From contig NZ_LQXS01000001.1 of assembly GCF_001586775.1 (NCBI RefSeq), positions 558,001-622,000 of the forward strand: 64,000 nt of DNA, read 5' to 3'. Under the pieces are notes generated by a model. That model did not search any database and was not told where the DNA came from. It saw nothing but the letters and a program-made list of their open reading frames with translations. Each line of letters starts with the position of its first letter. Within the stretch, counting starts at the first letter, position 1. Origin of the DNA: Sphingobacterium populi (GTDB lineage: Bacteria > Bacteroidota > Bacteroidia > Sphingobacteriales > Sphingobacteriaceae). Positions 46,170 through 56,266 of the stretch are shown in pieces. A program made the position numbers and the translations under genes.

Positions 46170-47072
46170 ATGGAGAATAAAAAAGAGATACAAGGTCTAA
46201 TCGATCCACGTACACGATTTCAACAGCCACCTTATCCAAAACAACAACAGCCATTTCCGGGATTGGCTGGTAAGATGGATCCTATTCCAGATCATGGCGA
46301 AACATCTTATGTGGGATCAGGCAAATTAAAAGGTCGTAAAGCATTGATTACAGGTGGTGACTCTGGCATCGGCCGCGCGGCTGCTATTGCCTACGCGCGT
46401 GAAGGTGCAGATGTGGCTATCAATTACTTGCCGCACGAAGAGGAAGATGCGAAAGAAGTTATTCGATATATCGAAGAAGCTGGCCAAAAGGGATATGCGA
46501 TCCCTGGTGATATCACCGAAGAATCCTTTTGTATTAAATTGGTAGAAGATGCCGTTGCGCAGCTCGGCGGATTGGATATACTGGTCAATAACGCCGGAAA
46601 GCAGAAAAGTCATGATTCGATTGAAGATATCGATTCCCGTGATTTTGATTTGACGATGAAAACTAATATATATGCACCATATTGGATCACCAAGGCCGCA
46701 TTAAAACACTTGAAACCTGGGTCGGCCATCATTGCCACATCTTCGGTACAGGCTTACGATCCTTCCGCCAATCTTTTTGATTATGCGCAGACCAAAGCAG
46801 CGAACGTAGCTTATGTCAAAGCGTTATCAAAACAATTAGGGCCGAAAGGTATCCGGGTTAACGGTGTATCACCTGGACCAATTTGGACACCATTGCAAAT
46901 CTGTGGCGGGCAGCCTGAAGATGCTATTCCTGAATTTGGAGCAACAGCTCCACTCGAACGTGCCGGACAACCTGTAGAATTAGCCGGAGTTTATGTATTA
47001 TTGGCAGATACGACGTCCAGTTATTCGCACGGACAAATTGTAGGTGTAGCTGGAGGTTATGGTCATCCATAA
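46170..47072 (+). CDS. Short-chain dehydrogenase/reductase, general-stress type (YhdF/YghA-like)
   Basis: A 300-residue SDR. The first 45 residues are a Pro/Gln-rich extension (RFQQPPYPKQQQPFPGL) characteristic of the YhdF/YghA group. The NAD(P) motif is ALITGGDSGIGRAAA, NNAG is present in DILVNNAGKQ, and the catalytic Ser/Tyr/Lys appear as SSVQAY and YAQTKAA. Substrate unknown; in other bacteria this group is linked to general stress. The divergent KatE-type catalase next door supports a stress role here. Confidence 0.92.
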   Translation: MENKKEIQGLIDPRTRFQQPPYPKQQQPFPGLAGKMDPIPDHGETSYVGSGKLKGRKALITGGDSGIGRAAAIAYAREGADVAINYLPHEEEDAKEVIRYIEEAGQKGYAIPGDITEESFCIKLVEDAVAQLGGLDILVNNAGKQKSHDSIEDIDSRDFDLTMKTNIYAPYWITKAALKHLKPGSAIIATSSVQAYDPSANLFDYAQTKAANVAYVKALSKQLGPKGIRVNGVSPGPIWTPLQICGGQPEDAIPEFGATAPLERAGQPVELAGVYVLLADTTSSYSHGQIVGVAGGYGHP

Positions 47073-47193
47073 AATAGGATAAGAATCCTACTTAATCGAA
47101 ATTATAAACAACAAGGTAGTGGATATATAGTATAATATATATACCACTACTTTTTTGGTATGTAATATGCAGGGTGTAATGAAAGGTAGAAGC

Positions 47194-47475
47194 ATGAATA
47201 ATAAGCAAACTGTTTTAGATAAGGCGATCACCAGAGCATTAGCATTTGTGCATGAACAGCAGCAGGCTGAGGTGCATAATAGTTCGTGTGTGCGCGTAGG
47301 TATATATGTGCATCGTCGGCAGCCACCGCTACCGCCTTTAGGCATCAATTATATCATTACCTTTAAAAGAGATGATCGTGGAGAATGGATTTATGAAAGT
47401 CACGAACGACATATTCCGGCGGTAGATTATGCAAAAATTACTAACGTAGATCCAATACTACATTATTGCGGATAG
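47194..47475 (+). CDS. Small protein of unknown function
   Basis: A 93-residue frame from ATG 47194 (MNNKQTVLDKAITRALAFVHEQQQ). ATG codons at 47167 and 47182 are alternative starts. The centre carries RVGIYVHRRQPPLPPLG and a basic/acidic alternating strand; the end is HERHIPAVDY...ILHYCG. It is not recognised. Its TAG lies in the stem of a palindrome shared with the convergent treY-malQ gene, which argues that the frame is real. Confidence 0.6.
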   Translation: MNNKQTVLDKAITRALAFVHEQQQAEVHNSSCVRVGIYVHRRQPPLPPLGINYIITFKRDDRGEWIYESHERHIPAVDYAKITNVDPILHYCG

Positions 47476-47493
47476 TGCAGGAGCACTATCCGC
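47468..47493. terminator. Shared hairpin containing both convergent stop codons
   Basis: GCGGATAGTGC at 47468-47478 pairs exactly with GCACTATCCGC at 47483-47493 around AGGA. The TAG of the plus-strand small gene (47473-47475) lies in one arm and the TAG of treY-malQ (47486-47488, minus strand) in the other. No long T-run follows on either side, so termination efficiency is uncertain. Confidence 0.65.
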
Positions 47494-50400
47494 GGTCAAA
47501 TATTTTGACGGTTTCGCGTAATTCGCGTATTCTTCTCTTCGTAAATTCTTCTGGTCGCATCTGCCAAGTCCAATTTCCTTGTGTCGTAGCAGGCTTATTC
47601 ATGCGCATGCTGCTATCAAGATCCAAGATATCTTGCATCGGCACCATCGCTATCTTAGCACGAGAACCATAAGCTAGGCGTAAAAAAGCCTCGTTAATCT
47701 CGTGGTTATCGATTTGTTTTCCAGCATAGCAATGGATATTGCGCCGCATATTTTTATCGGTTTCCAATTCGTACCACCCGCGTGTAGTATTGTTGTCGTG
47801 TGTGCCGGTATACACCACATAATTTTCGTCATATTGATGTGGAATATGTGGAGAGGTAGCAATATCATTACCAAATGCGAATTGTAAAACTTTCATGCCG
47901 GGCATTTTTAGACTATCACGTAAGGCGTAGACTTCTGCATCAATATCACCAAGATCTTCTGCAATAAAAGGTAGCTCGCCCAGAGCTGTCCGTATTTTGG
48001 CAAATAATTCTTTTCCTAGTGCTTTTTTCCATGCGCCCATTTTCGCGGATTCAGCCGTAGCCGGTACCTCCCAATAGGCAGAAAATGCTCTGAAATGGTC
48101 CAAACGTACGCTGTCAAACAAATCGATGTTGCGTTTGATCCGTGCAATCCACCATTTAAAGCCGGTTTTCCGATGCATCTTCCAATTGAATACGGGCATG
48201 CCCCAGAGCTGACCATCCGCATTGAAATAATCGGGTGGTACGCCTGCTACGTCTTTTATACTGCCATCATCGTGCAGTGCGAAAAGCGAAGGATTAGCCC
48301 ACACGTCAGCCGAATCATGACTTACGTAAATCGGAATATCTCCTAAGATAGATATGTTTCGTGCATGGCAATAGCGGCGTAGTTTAGTCCATTGATTATT
48401 GAACATATATTGTAACCACTTTTGAAATGAAATCGCAGCATGGTGCTGCTCCGAAAAGCTTTTTAATGCTGCTGGATTGCGCAAACGATAATCTGAATCC
48501 CATGTATACCACGGCCTGTCTCCCTGTTTTTCCCTTAATACAACAAAAAGGGCATAGTCATCTAACCACGATTTTTGTGCTTTGCAGAATTGCTGAAAGT
48601 CGGTACAATTTTGTACTTGCATCTGGTCAAATGCTTGTCGCAACACAGGCATTTTGAAAGCATATGCTGCCTCAAAATCTACCGCTTGACGCTGATGATC
48701 CGAGTGGCGCCTTGGCGGCGATAGCTTGCTGTTTTGAAGTGATCTCGTGATCTGTTCTAGATCGATTAATAAGGGATTTCCGGCCATAGCACTATATGTA
48801 TTGTATGGAGAATGAAATTGATCTTTGGACGTGGGACCAAGCGGAAGCACCTGCCACCATTGTTGTCTGGCAGCGGCTAATTGATTGGCGAACTGATACG
48901 CTTCTTGGCCGAGATCGCCGATGCCATACGCGGATGGGAGTGATGTGATGTGCATTACGATGCCAGCGCTACGTTTGTTTTTAATCGTAGTGCCCCGCAA
49001 AATAGCGATTGGTACCTCATCGAATAGCGTGTTTATCTCGATCTTATTGCTGCTACCTTCGCTCTTTGATAGCGTATGTTGCCACTGTATGTCCAGCTCT
49101 TCGGGCAGCAGGATATGTGTATCTTTCCAGTCAAATTTTGTGATATTGTTGAGTGCATTTGGTCCAAAAGATGCAAGATGTAAAGGCATTGCCACAATGA
49201 CCCAATCTTGCTGATATCTACGTGCATATGCAAGCACTTTTCGTTTGTATTTGCCAGCTACTTTTATAGGAAGATATGTGCCGTCTCGAAACAAATCTGA
49301 TAATTCAGCTCTTAGCTCCAAAAGCCGATGCAAGATGCCTAATTTTATTTTGCCCGAATACCTGTCTTGCCACAAGGACGACAGCTGCTCGTGGATTGGC
49401 AAAGCTGTAATTTCCTGCAAATACTGAAGGCGCAAAGCGTAATCTACCGGTCGGCGGTTGTCGGGATCGACAAATCCTAATTCCCACAATTCGGTACCTT
49501 GATATACGTCGGGGATACCTGGGCAGGTCAATTTGAGTACCAGCTGGTTCAATGAATTGCTGATGCCAAAATCAACATATTGTGTGAAGAAAGCATGAAA
49601 TTTAGGAAAGAAGGATTGCTCCTTGTCTAATAAATAAGTTGCAAATGCCTTAAAGTTGTTTTCGTATTCTTCGTTGGGTGCAGCCCAATCCGAGCGTTCC
49701 TTACCTTCGCGCAAGTATTTTTCCAAATAGGCTTTTAATCTCGAATCGTAGTCGTCGTACGGCATATCGGGCATAGGATAGGAGCCAAACAAAGTTTGAA
49801 ATAGAAAGTAACGATCATTAGGATGCGGTAAGGTCTGAGCGTAGTTGGCCTCGAGATCCTTTTCCCAGCCTTTCACCGTTTCAATCCATATTTCCGGAAT
49901 AGCGCTAAGGACTTGCAGTCGTGCACGTTGATCTTCTCCACGTTTGGTATCGTGCGTAGCACTTCCATTCAGTGCGGATGGCCATTTTTCCTGCCGATTA
50001 GCCATCGCCCGATGAAATTCTTTTTTTGATATGCCAAAATTTTCTGGATGATCGCCCACTTCATGACGTCCGATATGTCGGTGGTAGGTATACATAAGCG
50101 TATCTTCCACTCCCTTGGCCATTACAGGACCTGCGAATTGCATACATCGTGCAAAAAACAGCATGGTGCGTTCTCGTAAATCTTGATCCTTGTTGGATTG
50201 CGCGTCTGCAAAAATGGCTGCGAATGCTTTAATCGCTTTCTTTGGCGCAGATTTATCGTGCAAAATCTGATCAAAAACTTTCGAAATCATGCGTTGCGAC
50301 GCCTCAGCAAGTGGAAAACTTTCGTCGTAAAGACGATACACCGGAAAGTAAATTAAAAAAGCCGCAATACTATCTTTCATTTCACTGGCAGCAAAAGGCG

Positions 50401-51664
50401 CGTCATCAGGGAGCAATCTTAAGTGCAGCAGGTAATGGTACAAGTTGTCGATTTCGCCACCCATATGATTCTGTAGAATAGCTGCCTTTTTCTGCAATTG
50501 TAATCTGTACGGATCTGCCGTAATGCCCGTTAATGCATGATAGTAATCGGTAAGTATTCTCTTACTTTTAGAATTCGTTAACACGTTGTTACACAAGGCA
50601 AGGAATTCATATCCCGTGGCACCTTGGATCGGCCATTGTTCGGATAGCTCTTCTCCGGATTCTAAAATTTTCTCGGCTACAATGTAAGTACCTGTACCAC
50701 TCAGCCTACGCAGATCGCGTAAATATTGAGACGGATTGTAAAGTCCATCAATGTGATCGATGCGTAATCCATCAAAAATATTTTTTTGTAAAAGCTCCTT
50801 GATCAATACATGAGTATCTTCAAACACTTCGGGTCGATCAACATTCATGCATATCAATCCATTTACAGTAAAGAAACGCCGAAAATTGATTTGTTTGTCC
50901 GTCTCTTGCCAGTGGCAGAGGCGATAATGTTGCTGATCCAGTAATGTGGTCATAGCAGCTACATCGAGGCGAAAATGAGCAAGATGCTGCTGTAGAGTGC
51001 TCAGTTTTTTAGCTCCAGCAAAAAAAGTCAGTAAATACTGGTGTATAGAGGAGTGAGAAGGCTGCTCTGCACCGCTGTTTATTGCAGCGTGAAGTTCTTC
51101 CTTCTCCGCATCCGAAAGCGGTAATGCCTGTAATATATAAGAATAGCTGGATGGGGAAAGTGGGAATGCCTGATCATAATATTGGATTACAAATTTCCCC
51201 TTAGAAAACTGTATACTCAGTTCTTCGGCTTCGGACGCCTGTCGCAAAGATTTGCCCAATATCGGTACCATTATTTTTCCACTCATGAGCTCTGTGCTGT
51301 AAGCAGTATCAAAATAGGAGTGGTAGGCAGAATTTTTTCCCAACTCCAAAACATCCATTAGCCATGCATTATCTGGATGATACGCCATATGATTGGGTAC
51401 AATATCTTGAAGCCACAGCATGTTGTACTGGCGCAATTGCTTCTTTAGCTGTATTAATTGTTTTTTAGTGCCAATTTCAGGATTAATGCGATGGCTGCTA
51501 ATCCCATCATATCCATGTGTACTGCCAGGTGTAGCAGCCAATATCGGGGAAGCATATATGGTGTGAATACCGAGCTGCTGCAGGTATGAAATGATGGACG
51601 CAAAGTCAGCAAAATTAAAATGCTGATGGAATTGAATACGATACGTATTTTGTGGTTGAGGCAT
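47486..51664 (-). CDS. treY: Fused malto-oligosyltrehalose synthase (TreY) and 4-alpha-glucanotransferase (MalQ)
   Basis: A single 1392-residue protein from ATG 51664 (MPQPQNTYRIQFH, the usual TreY start); an upstream ATG at 51715 would overlap treZ. Residues 1-~890 are a GH13_26 TreY: GLRIDHIDGLYNP (nucleophile), TYIVAEKILESGE (acid) and ATHDTKRGED. It converts the terminal alpha-1,4 link of maltodextrin to an alpha,alpha-1,1 trehalosyl end. From ~896 it is a GH77 amylomaltase: SAGIVMHITSLPSAYGIGDLG, DSVRLDHFRAF, FIAEDLGDID and YTGTHDNNT. The MalQ part can recycle short maltodextrins left over when TreZ cuts. Third gene of the glgX-treZ-treY operon, 19 bp after treZ. Confidence 0.95.
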   Translation of the reverse strand: MPQPQNTYRIQFHQHFNFADFASIISYLQQLGIHTIYASPILAATPGSTHGYDGISSHRINPEIGTKKQLIQLKKQLRQYNMLWLQDIVPNHMAYHPDNAWLMDVLELGKNSAYHSYFDTAYSTELMSGKIMVPILGKSLRQASEAEELSIQFSKGKFVIQYYDQAFPLSPSSYSYILQALPLSDAEKEELHAAINSGAEQPSHSSIHQYLLTFFAGAKKLSTLQQHLAHFRLDVAAMTTLLDQQHYRLCHWQETDKQINFRRFFTVNGLICMNVDRPEVFEDTHVLIKELLQKNIFDGLRIDHIDGLYNPSQYLRDLRRLSGTGTYIVAEKILESGEELSEQWPIQGATGYEFLALCNNVLTNSKSKRILTDYYHALTGITADPYRLQLQKKAAILQNHMGGEIDNLYHYLLHLRLLPDDAPFAASEMKDSIAAFLIYFPVYRLYDESFPLAEASQRMISKVFDQILHDKSAPKKAIKAFAAIFADAQSNKDQDLRERTMLFFARCMQFAGPVMAKGVEDTLMYTYHRHIGRHEVGDHPENFGISKKEFHRAMANRQEKWPSALNGSATHDTKRGEDQRARLQVLSAIPEIWIETVKGWEKDLEANYAQTLPHPNDRYFLFQTLFGSYPMPDMPYDDYDSRLKAYLEKYLREGKERSDWAAPNEEYENNFKAFATYLLDKEQSFFPKFHAFFTQYVDFGISNSLNQLVLKLTCPGIPDVYQGTELWELGFVDPDNRRPVDYALRLQYLQEITALPIHEQLSSLWQDRYSGKIKLGILHRLLELRAELSDLFRDGTYLPIKVAGKYKRKVLAYARRYQQDWVIVAMPLHLASFGPNALNNITKFDWKDTHILLPEELDIQWQHTLSKSEGSSNKIEINTLFDEVPIAILRGTTIKNKRSAGIVMHITSLPSAYGIGDLGQEAYQFANQLAAARQQWWQVLPLGPTSKDQFHSPYNTYSAMAGNPLLIDLEQITRSLQNSKLSPPRRHSDHQRQAVDFEAAYAFKMPVLRQAFDQMQVQNCTDFQQFCKAQKSWLDDYALFVVLREKQGDRPWYTWDSDYRLRNPAALKSFSEQHHAAISFQKWLQYMFNNQWTKLRRYCHARNISILGDIPIYVSHDSADVWANPSLFALHDDGSIKDVAGVPPDYFNADGQLWGMPVFNWKMHRKTGFKWWIARIKRNIDLFDSVRLDHFRAFSAYWEVPATAESAKMGAWKKALGKELFAKIRTALGELPFIAEDLGDIDAEVYALRDSLKMPGMKVLQFAFGNDIATSPHIPHQYDENYVVYTGTHDNNTTRGWYELETDKNMRRNIHCYAGKQIDNHEINEAFLRLAYGSRAKIAMVPMQDILDLDSSMRMNKPATTQGNWTWQMRPEEFTKRRIRELRETVKIFDRG

Positions 51665-51683
51665 GAGAATGACGCGATAAGTA

Positions 51684-53501
51684 TTATAACCGTTGAAAGA
51701 AAACTCCGGTAGCACCTGCTACTGAAAGTTCGCCGCTAAAAAGATCGGCTGTAGGGCCGGAGCCGCCCCAAGCCGGATCTGAAGTGTCCCAAATGCGTTC
51801 CCAAGTATACGCACTATCCAGACTGACGGATTGCAACGAGGAAGAGAAATTAAGGATGCCGACCATCAACTGCTCTTCAAAGGCATAGCTCAGTACGATC
51901 ACAGATTTACCTTCGTCGTATTGTACGGTGAGTACTGATCGATCCACCTGCCTAAGAATGCTATTAGATTTACGAAAACTGATTAGTGCTTCGTAATAAG
52001 CCAGCATAGCTTGGTGTACTCCAGTATCGACTTCCCCCCAGTTCAGCACGCAACTAGCAAAAGTAGTTTCGGCCTGAGGATCTGGAGTTTCGCCTTCCGA
52101 CTGGAATGACTTAAACTCTTCTTTACGTCCTTTCCGGACGGCCTCGACCAGCTCTTCGTCGCTATGATGTACAAAATATTGAAATGGAGTAGAGGCCGAC
52201 CATTCTTCGCCCATAAACAACATGGGTACATACGGCGAAGCCATGACAGTGAGCGCCATTAGTCGTTGCATATCGGCGGAGAACAGCATGCTCGAGCGTT
52301 CTCCTAACATACGATTTCCTGTTTGATCGTGATTCTGAGAAAACACAACAAAACGCTCGCCCGGTACACCTGTCGTTTCTGTGCCAAAGAATTTTTTACG
52401 GTGTTCTGAATACTGGCCGGTATATACGTAAGCGTTTTGTAAAGCTTTCGCCAAATCTTTCACTCCACTAAAGTCGCTGTAATAACCATCTGGTTGGCCT
52501 CCTGCAGCTACCCGTAAGGCATGATGAAATTCATCGACCCACTGCCCATCCATCGCGAACCCATTTTTATCTAAAGAATCCAAATATCTCGTATCATTCA
52601 GGTCGCATTCTACGATTAGATAATGAGCACGATCTTGCGTTTCTATCCAGTTATCGGTTTCTCGCCGTATATCCTGTAATATATGTGAGGCACTCCAGTC
52701 TTTTAAGGCATGTGCGGCATCTATGCGTAATGCATCCACATGAAAGTCGGCAAACCACATCCTTACGTTTGCCAGTACAAAATCGCGTACGCCATGGCTG
52801 TATGCGTCATCAAAATTGATGGCGCTGCCCCACGGTGTACCATATTTATCTGTGAAGTATGGCCCAAAGTTTGGCGCATAATTTCCTTCTGGTCCGAAGT
52901 GGTTGTATACAACATCTAATATAATGGCTATATCAATGGCGTGGGCTGCATTTACCAATTCTTGAAAAGCTTTTGGCCCACCATACGAGTCTTGTACGGC
53001 AAATGGGAAAACACCGTCATAGCCCCAATTGCGTTCGCCCGGAAACTGCCCGATAGGCATGATTTCAATGGCGTTGATTCCTAATTTTTTTAAATAGGGC
53101 AACTTGCCAATCACACCTTTAAAATCATGAGTCGCCGTAAATGTGCCTACATGTAGCTCATAGATAATTAAATCTTTCATAGCAGGCACTTTATAGGCCG
53201 CATCTGTCCAAGGAAAAGATAAATCAACTACTTGGGATGCGCCATGTACGCCATCTGGTTGAGAGTACGAAGCCGGATCAGGGTATGTTTCCCCATCGAC
53301 CACAAATCGGTAGCGATCGCCCGTTTTAATAGCATTTGTATTGGTTTCCCAGTAGCCATATTCACCGCGGTCAAGTGCGATAAGCGTCTCTAGATCTTCC
53401 ACTTTGCATTGCACAATTTCTGCTGTTGGCGCCCATACCGAAATATGAGTGCCGTCGGCTGTGGTGCGAACACCGATATCATTTCTATTTGGTGTATTCA
53501 C
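51684..53501 (-). CDS. treZ: Malto-oligosyltrehalose trehalohydrolase
   Basis: A 605-residue GH13 enzyme with an N-terminal CBM48-like sandwich (about 10-100, VRTTADGTHISVWAPTA) and the catalytic barrel. Region motifs are DVVYNHFGPEGNY, VDALRIDAAHAL (nucleophile Asp261), IVECDLND (acid Glu299) and FSQNHDQTGNR. It releases free trehalose from the trehalosyl-maltodextrin made by TreY. The start codon is GTG (53501); I keep it because it lies 11 bp after the glgX stop and no better ATG is upstream. Trehalose made here is a compatible solute and stress protectant. Confidence 0.95.
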   Translation of the reverse strand: MNTPNRNDIGVRTTADGTHISVWAPTAEIVQCKVEDLETLIALDRGEYGYWETNTNAIKTGDRYRFVVDGETYPDPASYSQPDGVHGASQVVDLSFPWTDAAYKVPAMKDLIIYELHVGTFTATHDFKGVIGKLPYLKKLGINAIEIMPIGQFPGERNWGYDGVFPFAVQDSYGGPKAFQELVNAAHAIDIAIILDVVYNHFGPEGNYAPNFGPYFTDKYGTPWGSAINFDDAYSHGVRDFVLANVRMWFADFHVDALRIDAAHALKDWSASHILQDIRRETDNWIETQDRAHYLIVECDLNDTRYLDSLDKNGFAMDGQWVDEFHHALRVAAGGQPDGYYSDFSGVKDLAKALQNAYVYTGQYSEHRKKFFGTETTGVPGERFVVFSQNHDQTGNRMLGERSSMLFSADMQRLMALTVMASPYVPMLFMGEEWSASTPFQYFVHHSDEELVEAVRKGRKEEFKSFQSEGETPDPQAETTFASCVLNWGEVDTGVHQAMLAYYEALISFRKSNSILRQVDRSVLTVQYDEGKSVIVLSYAFEEQLMVGILNFSSSLQSVSLDSAYTWERIWDTSDPAWGGSGPTADLFSGELSVAGATGVFFQRL

Positions 53502-53512
53502 AACTATTAATT

Positions 53513-55639
53513 TTAGTTACTACTATTTGCCTTCAAAACAATAATGGAGCGACCCTGCACCGCTACTTCTTCGCCTGGATTAAACGTGTCATGCTCATCA
53601 ATAGTATCATATTCGGTATTGATCACTTTGGTCCATTTTTTTCCATATTTTTCAGCGGGTAATTTGTAGTTTATAGTTTCGTGGTGCGCGTTAAATAAAA
53701 TATAGAAATTATCGTCTTTTATTTTCTCTCCCTCATCATTCAGCGAGCGAATGCCGTTGCCATTTAAAAACACTGCTAGGGAACGCGCATAATCATGTTG
53801 CCAATGTTCGTCACTCATCTCGTTGCCTTCTGGCAAGAACCAAGCAATATCTTCCAAACCTATGCCTTTAATCGGCATACCTTGAAACCACTTACGACGG
53901 CAAAATGACGGGTGCGCTTTACGAAATGCGATTAATTGCGCGGTGAAGTTTTGTAAGCTTTCATTCCGGTTCGCCCAATCTAACCAGGAGATTTCATTGT
54001 CTTGGCAATACGCATTGTTGTTCCCATCTTGAGTGCGTGCAAATTCGTCGCCAGCGACAAGCATAGGTACACCCTGTGATAACAGCATGGTGGTAAGCAT
54101 GTTGCGCATTTGTTTGTTGCGCAAAGCATTAATTTCATTATCATCGGTTGGGCCCTCGGCACCGCAATTCCATGATCTATTGTGGCTTTCTCCATCCTGA
54201 TTATGCTCACCATTAGCATCATTATGTTTTTCGTTGTACGATACCAGATCATGCAAAGTAAAGCCATCGTGTGCTGTAATGAAATTTATACTGGCTGTTG
54301 GGCGGCGATAATCGTCTTGATACAGATCGGAAGACCCCATGAAACGCTCCGCAAATTCACCCAGCATAGAATCTGCGCCAATCCAATAATCACGCATGCA
54401 ATCGCGGTACTTGCCATTCCACTCTGCCCAGCCGGACGGGAACTTTCCTACCTGATAACCTCCTTCGCCAATGTCCCACGGTTCGGCGATTAATTTGACT
54501 TGTGAAATGACTGGATCTTGGTGGATTACATCAAAGAAGGAACTCAATTTATTTACTTCGTGTAATTCACGCGCAAGCGTCGAAGCCAAATCAAATCGAA
54601 ACCCATCCACATGCATTTCCTGAATCCAATACCGTAAACTATCCATGATGAGGCGGAGTACCGGAGGCATCATCGCATTCAGCGTGTTGCCAGTACCTGT
54701 GTAATCCATATAATAACGTGGGTCTTCTGTCAATCGATAGTACCCAGCATTATCAATACCTCGGAACGAGAGCGTGGGGCCCATCTGGTTGCCTTCGCCC
54801 GTATGATTGTAAACTACATCTAAAATAACCTCAATGCCAGCCTGATGCAGTGCTTTAACCATTTCTTTGAACTCGCGCACTTGCTCGCCTTGTATTCCAT
54901 GTGCAGCATAGCGCACATCTGGTGCAAAAAAACCGATCGTATTATACCCCCAATAATTAGTCAATCCCTGATCCTTCAAATGTCTATCAGTCATGAAATG
55001 GTGGATCGGCATCAATTCTACAGCAGTTATTCCCAAGTTTTGAAGATATTCTATGGTAACTGGATGCGCCATTGCGGAATATTTTCCCCTAATCTCTTTA
55101 GGAATATCGGGATGCAACTGCGTAAAACCTTTTACATGTGTTTCGTAAATAATACTTTTATGCATAGGTACTTTTGGCGGTTGGTCACCTTCCCAGTCAA
55201 ATGTATTATCTACTACCACACATTTTGGTATATATGGCGCGCTATCAAGCTTACTAAAGCTAAGGTCCTCCTGTTCGTGGCCCACTTCGTATCCAAATAA
55301 AGAGTCGTCCCATTCTAATGTTCCGGCAATGGCTTTAGCATATGGATCAATCAATAATTTATTGGCATTAAAACGGTGGCCACTTTGTGGGTCAAACGGG
55401 CCATGCACCCGATATCCATACAATTGACCTGGTTTTAATCCAGGTATAAAGGCGTGCCACACCTGATGGGTTCGTTCTTTAAATCGAATTTTTACACTTT
55501 CCGTCGGATCGTCGGTTTTATTAAAAAGGCATAATTCCACGCCTTCCGCATTTTCAGCGTAAATAGAAAAGTTCACTCCATCGCCGTTATAGGTAGCACC
55601 TAATGGGTAGGGTGAGCCGGTAAGTACTTTAGTTTCCAT
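53513..55639 (-). CDS. glgX: Glycogen debranching enzyme GlgX/TreX type
   Basis: A 708-residue isoamylase-type GH13_11 enzyme. An N-terminal CBM48 (about 10-100, YPLGATYNGDGVNFSIYAENAEGVELCLF) precedes the barrel with DVVYNHTGEGN, VDGFRFDLAS (nucleophile), LIAEPWDIG (acid) and FITAHDGFTLHDLVSYNEKHN. It removes alpha-1,6 branches from glycogen to supply linear chains. Together with TreZ and TreY-MalQ downstream it forms the glycogen-to-trehalose pathway, so TreX is the better functional label here. First gene of the operon. Confidence 0.95.
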   Translation of the reverse strand: METKVLTGSPYPLGATYNGDGVNFSIYAENAEGVELCLFNKTDDPTESVKIRFKERTHQVWHAFIPGLKPGQLYGYRVHGPFDPQSGHRFNANKLLIDPYAKAIAGTLEWDDSLFGYEVGHEQEDLSFSKLDSAPYIPKCVVVDNTFDWEGDQPPKVPMHKSIIYETHVKGFTQLHPDIPKEIRGKYSAMAHPVTIEYLQNLGITAVELMPIHHFMTDRHLKDQGLTNYWGYNTIGFFAPDVRYAAHGIQGEQVREFKEMVKALHQAGIEVILDVVYNHTGEGNQMGPTLSFRGIDNAGYYRLTEDPRYYMDYTGTGNTLNAMMPPVLRLIMDSLRYWIQEMHVDGFRFDLASTLARELHEVNKLSSFFDVIHQDPVISQVKLIAEPWDIGEGGYQVGKFPSGWAEWNGKYRDCMRDYWIGADSMLGEFAERFMGSSDLYQDDYRRPTASINFITAHDGFTLHDLVSYNEKHNDANGEHNQDGESHNRSWNCGAEGPTDDNEINALRNKQMRNMLTTMLLSQGVPMLVAGDEFARTQDGNNNAYCQDNEISWLDWANRNESLQNFTAQLIAFRKAHPSFCRRKWFQGMPIKGIGLEDIAWFLPEGNEMSDEHWQHDYARSLAVFLNGNGIRSLNDEGEKIKDDNFYILFNAHHETINYKLPAEKYGKKWTKVINTEYDTIDEHDTFNPGEEVAVQGRSIIVLKANSSN

Positions 55640-56266
55640 ATTGTTGTTAATGTCTTTTTAATAGTTTGGTGATGAAATTTGGATCATCGTATGCTACAAC
55701 ATTGTATTATGCTGAGTTGCGAGATTTGTCTTGCGTTATAAACAGTAGTTGATGCAATTTGTTCGATCATAATTTTAGTATAATTTTCTCAATGGTAAAT
55801 AAAATAGTGATGTCGATGCTGTCCCGGTTTGTACGGACGATTTTGCACTGATATTGCTTCAAGAAATAGCCAAGTAACGGAATAGGTTTTACGCATCGTT
55901 TTCGTATCGCAAAAATTTGGTAATGATTGCGCTTTATACTGTTTGTAGTGTGCATAATACCTGATTAGCATTTCAATTGATCAGGAATTTAACGCTATTA
56001 AATAGCACAGATGAAGCCGAAATGTGGAGTACTGACCTTGTAACCCTACTATTGGATTAAAAATGAATATGGCGTGCAGTCATGCCGAAAATTTTCCCCT
56101 ATATATACAGCGAACTTTATGGAATGACGTTTGTTATCATAGCAGCGGTCAGCAAAACGATATTTCGCGGAGATTTTGCAGATATCCAACTATGTTAAAA
56201 CAAAGCTAGGCGTACGCCTATTCGAGATAGAAAAAAGATTGATAGATACTATAACTAGGAAATAAT
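55640..56266. other. 627-bp intergenic region between divergent operons
   Basis: Holds the promoter regions of the trehalose operon (minus) and the cytidylyltransferase pair (plus). No supported gene: the 60-odd-codon minus frames at 55767-55971 lack coding character. The most notable element is the 14-bp palindrome at 56207-56220, listed separately. Confidence 0.45.
56207..56220. promoter_or_regulatory. 14-bp perfect palindrome, candidate operator
   Basis: TAGGCGTACGCCTA is exactly self-complementary and lies 46 bp upstream of the first cytidylyltransferase-like gene. A dyad of this length near a start codon suits a dimeric regulator site. No regulator gene is adjacent, so this is only a candidate. 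Confidence 0.35.

Noticed and set aside
54845-55300. 151-codon plus-strand frame opposite glgX
   Set aside because: Antisense to the conserved CBM48/GH13 region; Cys/His/Phe-rich composition typical of a shadow frame.
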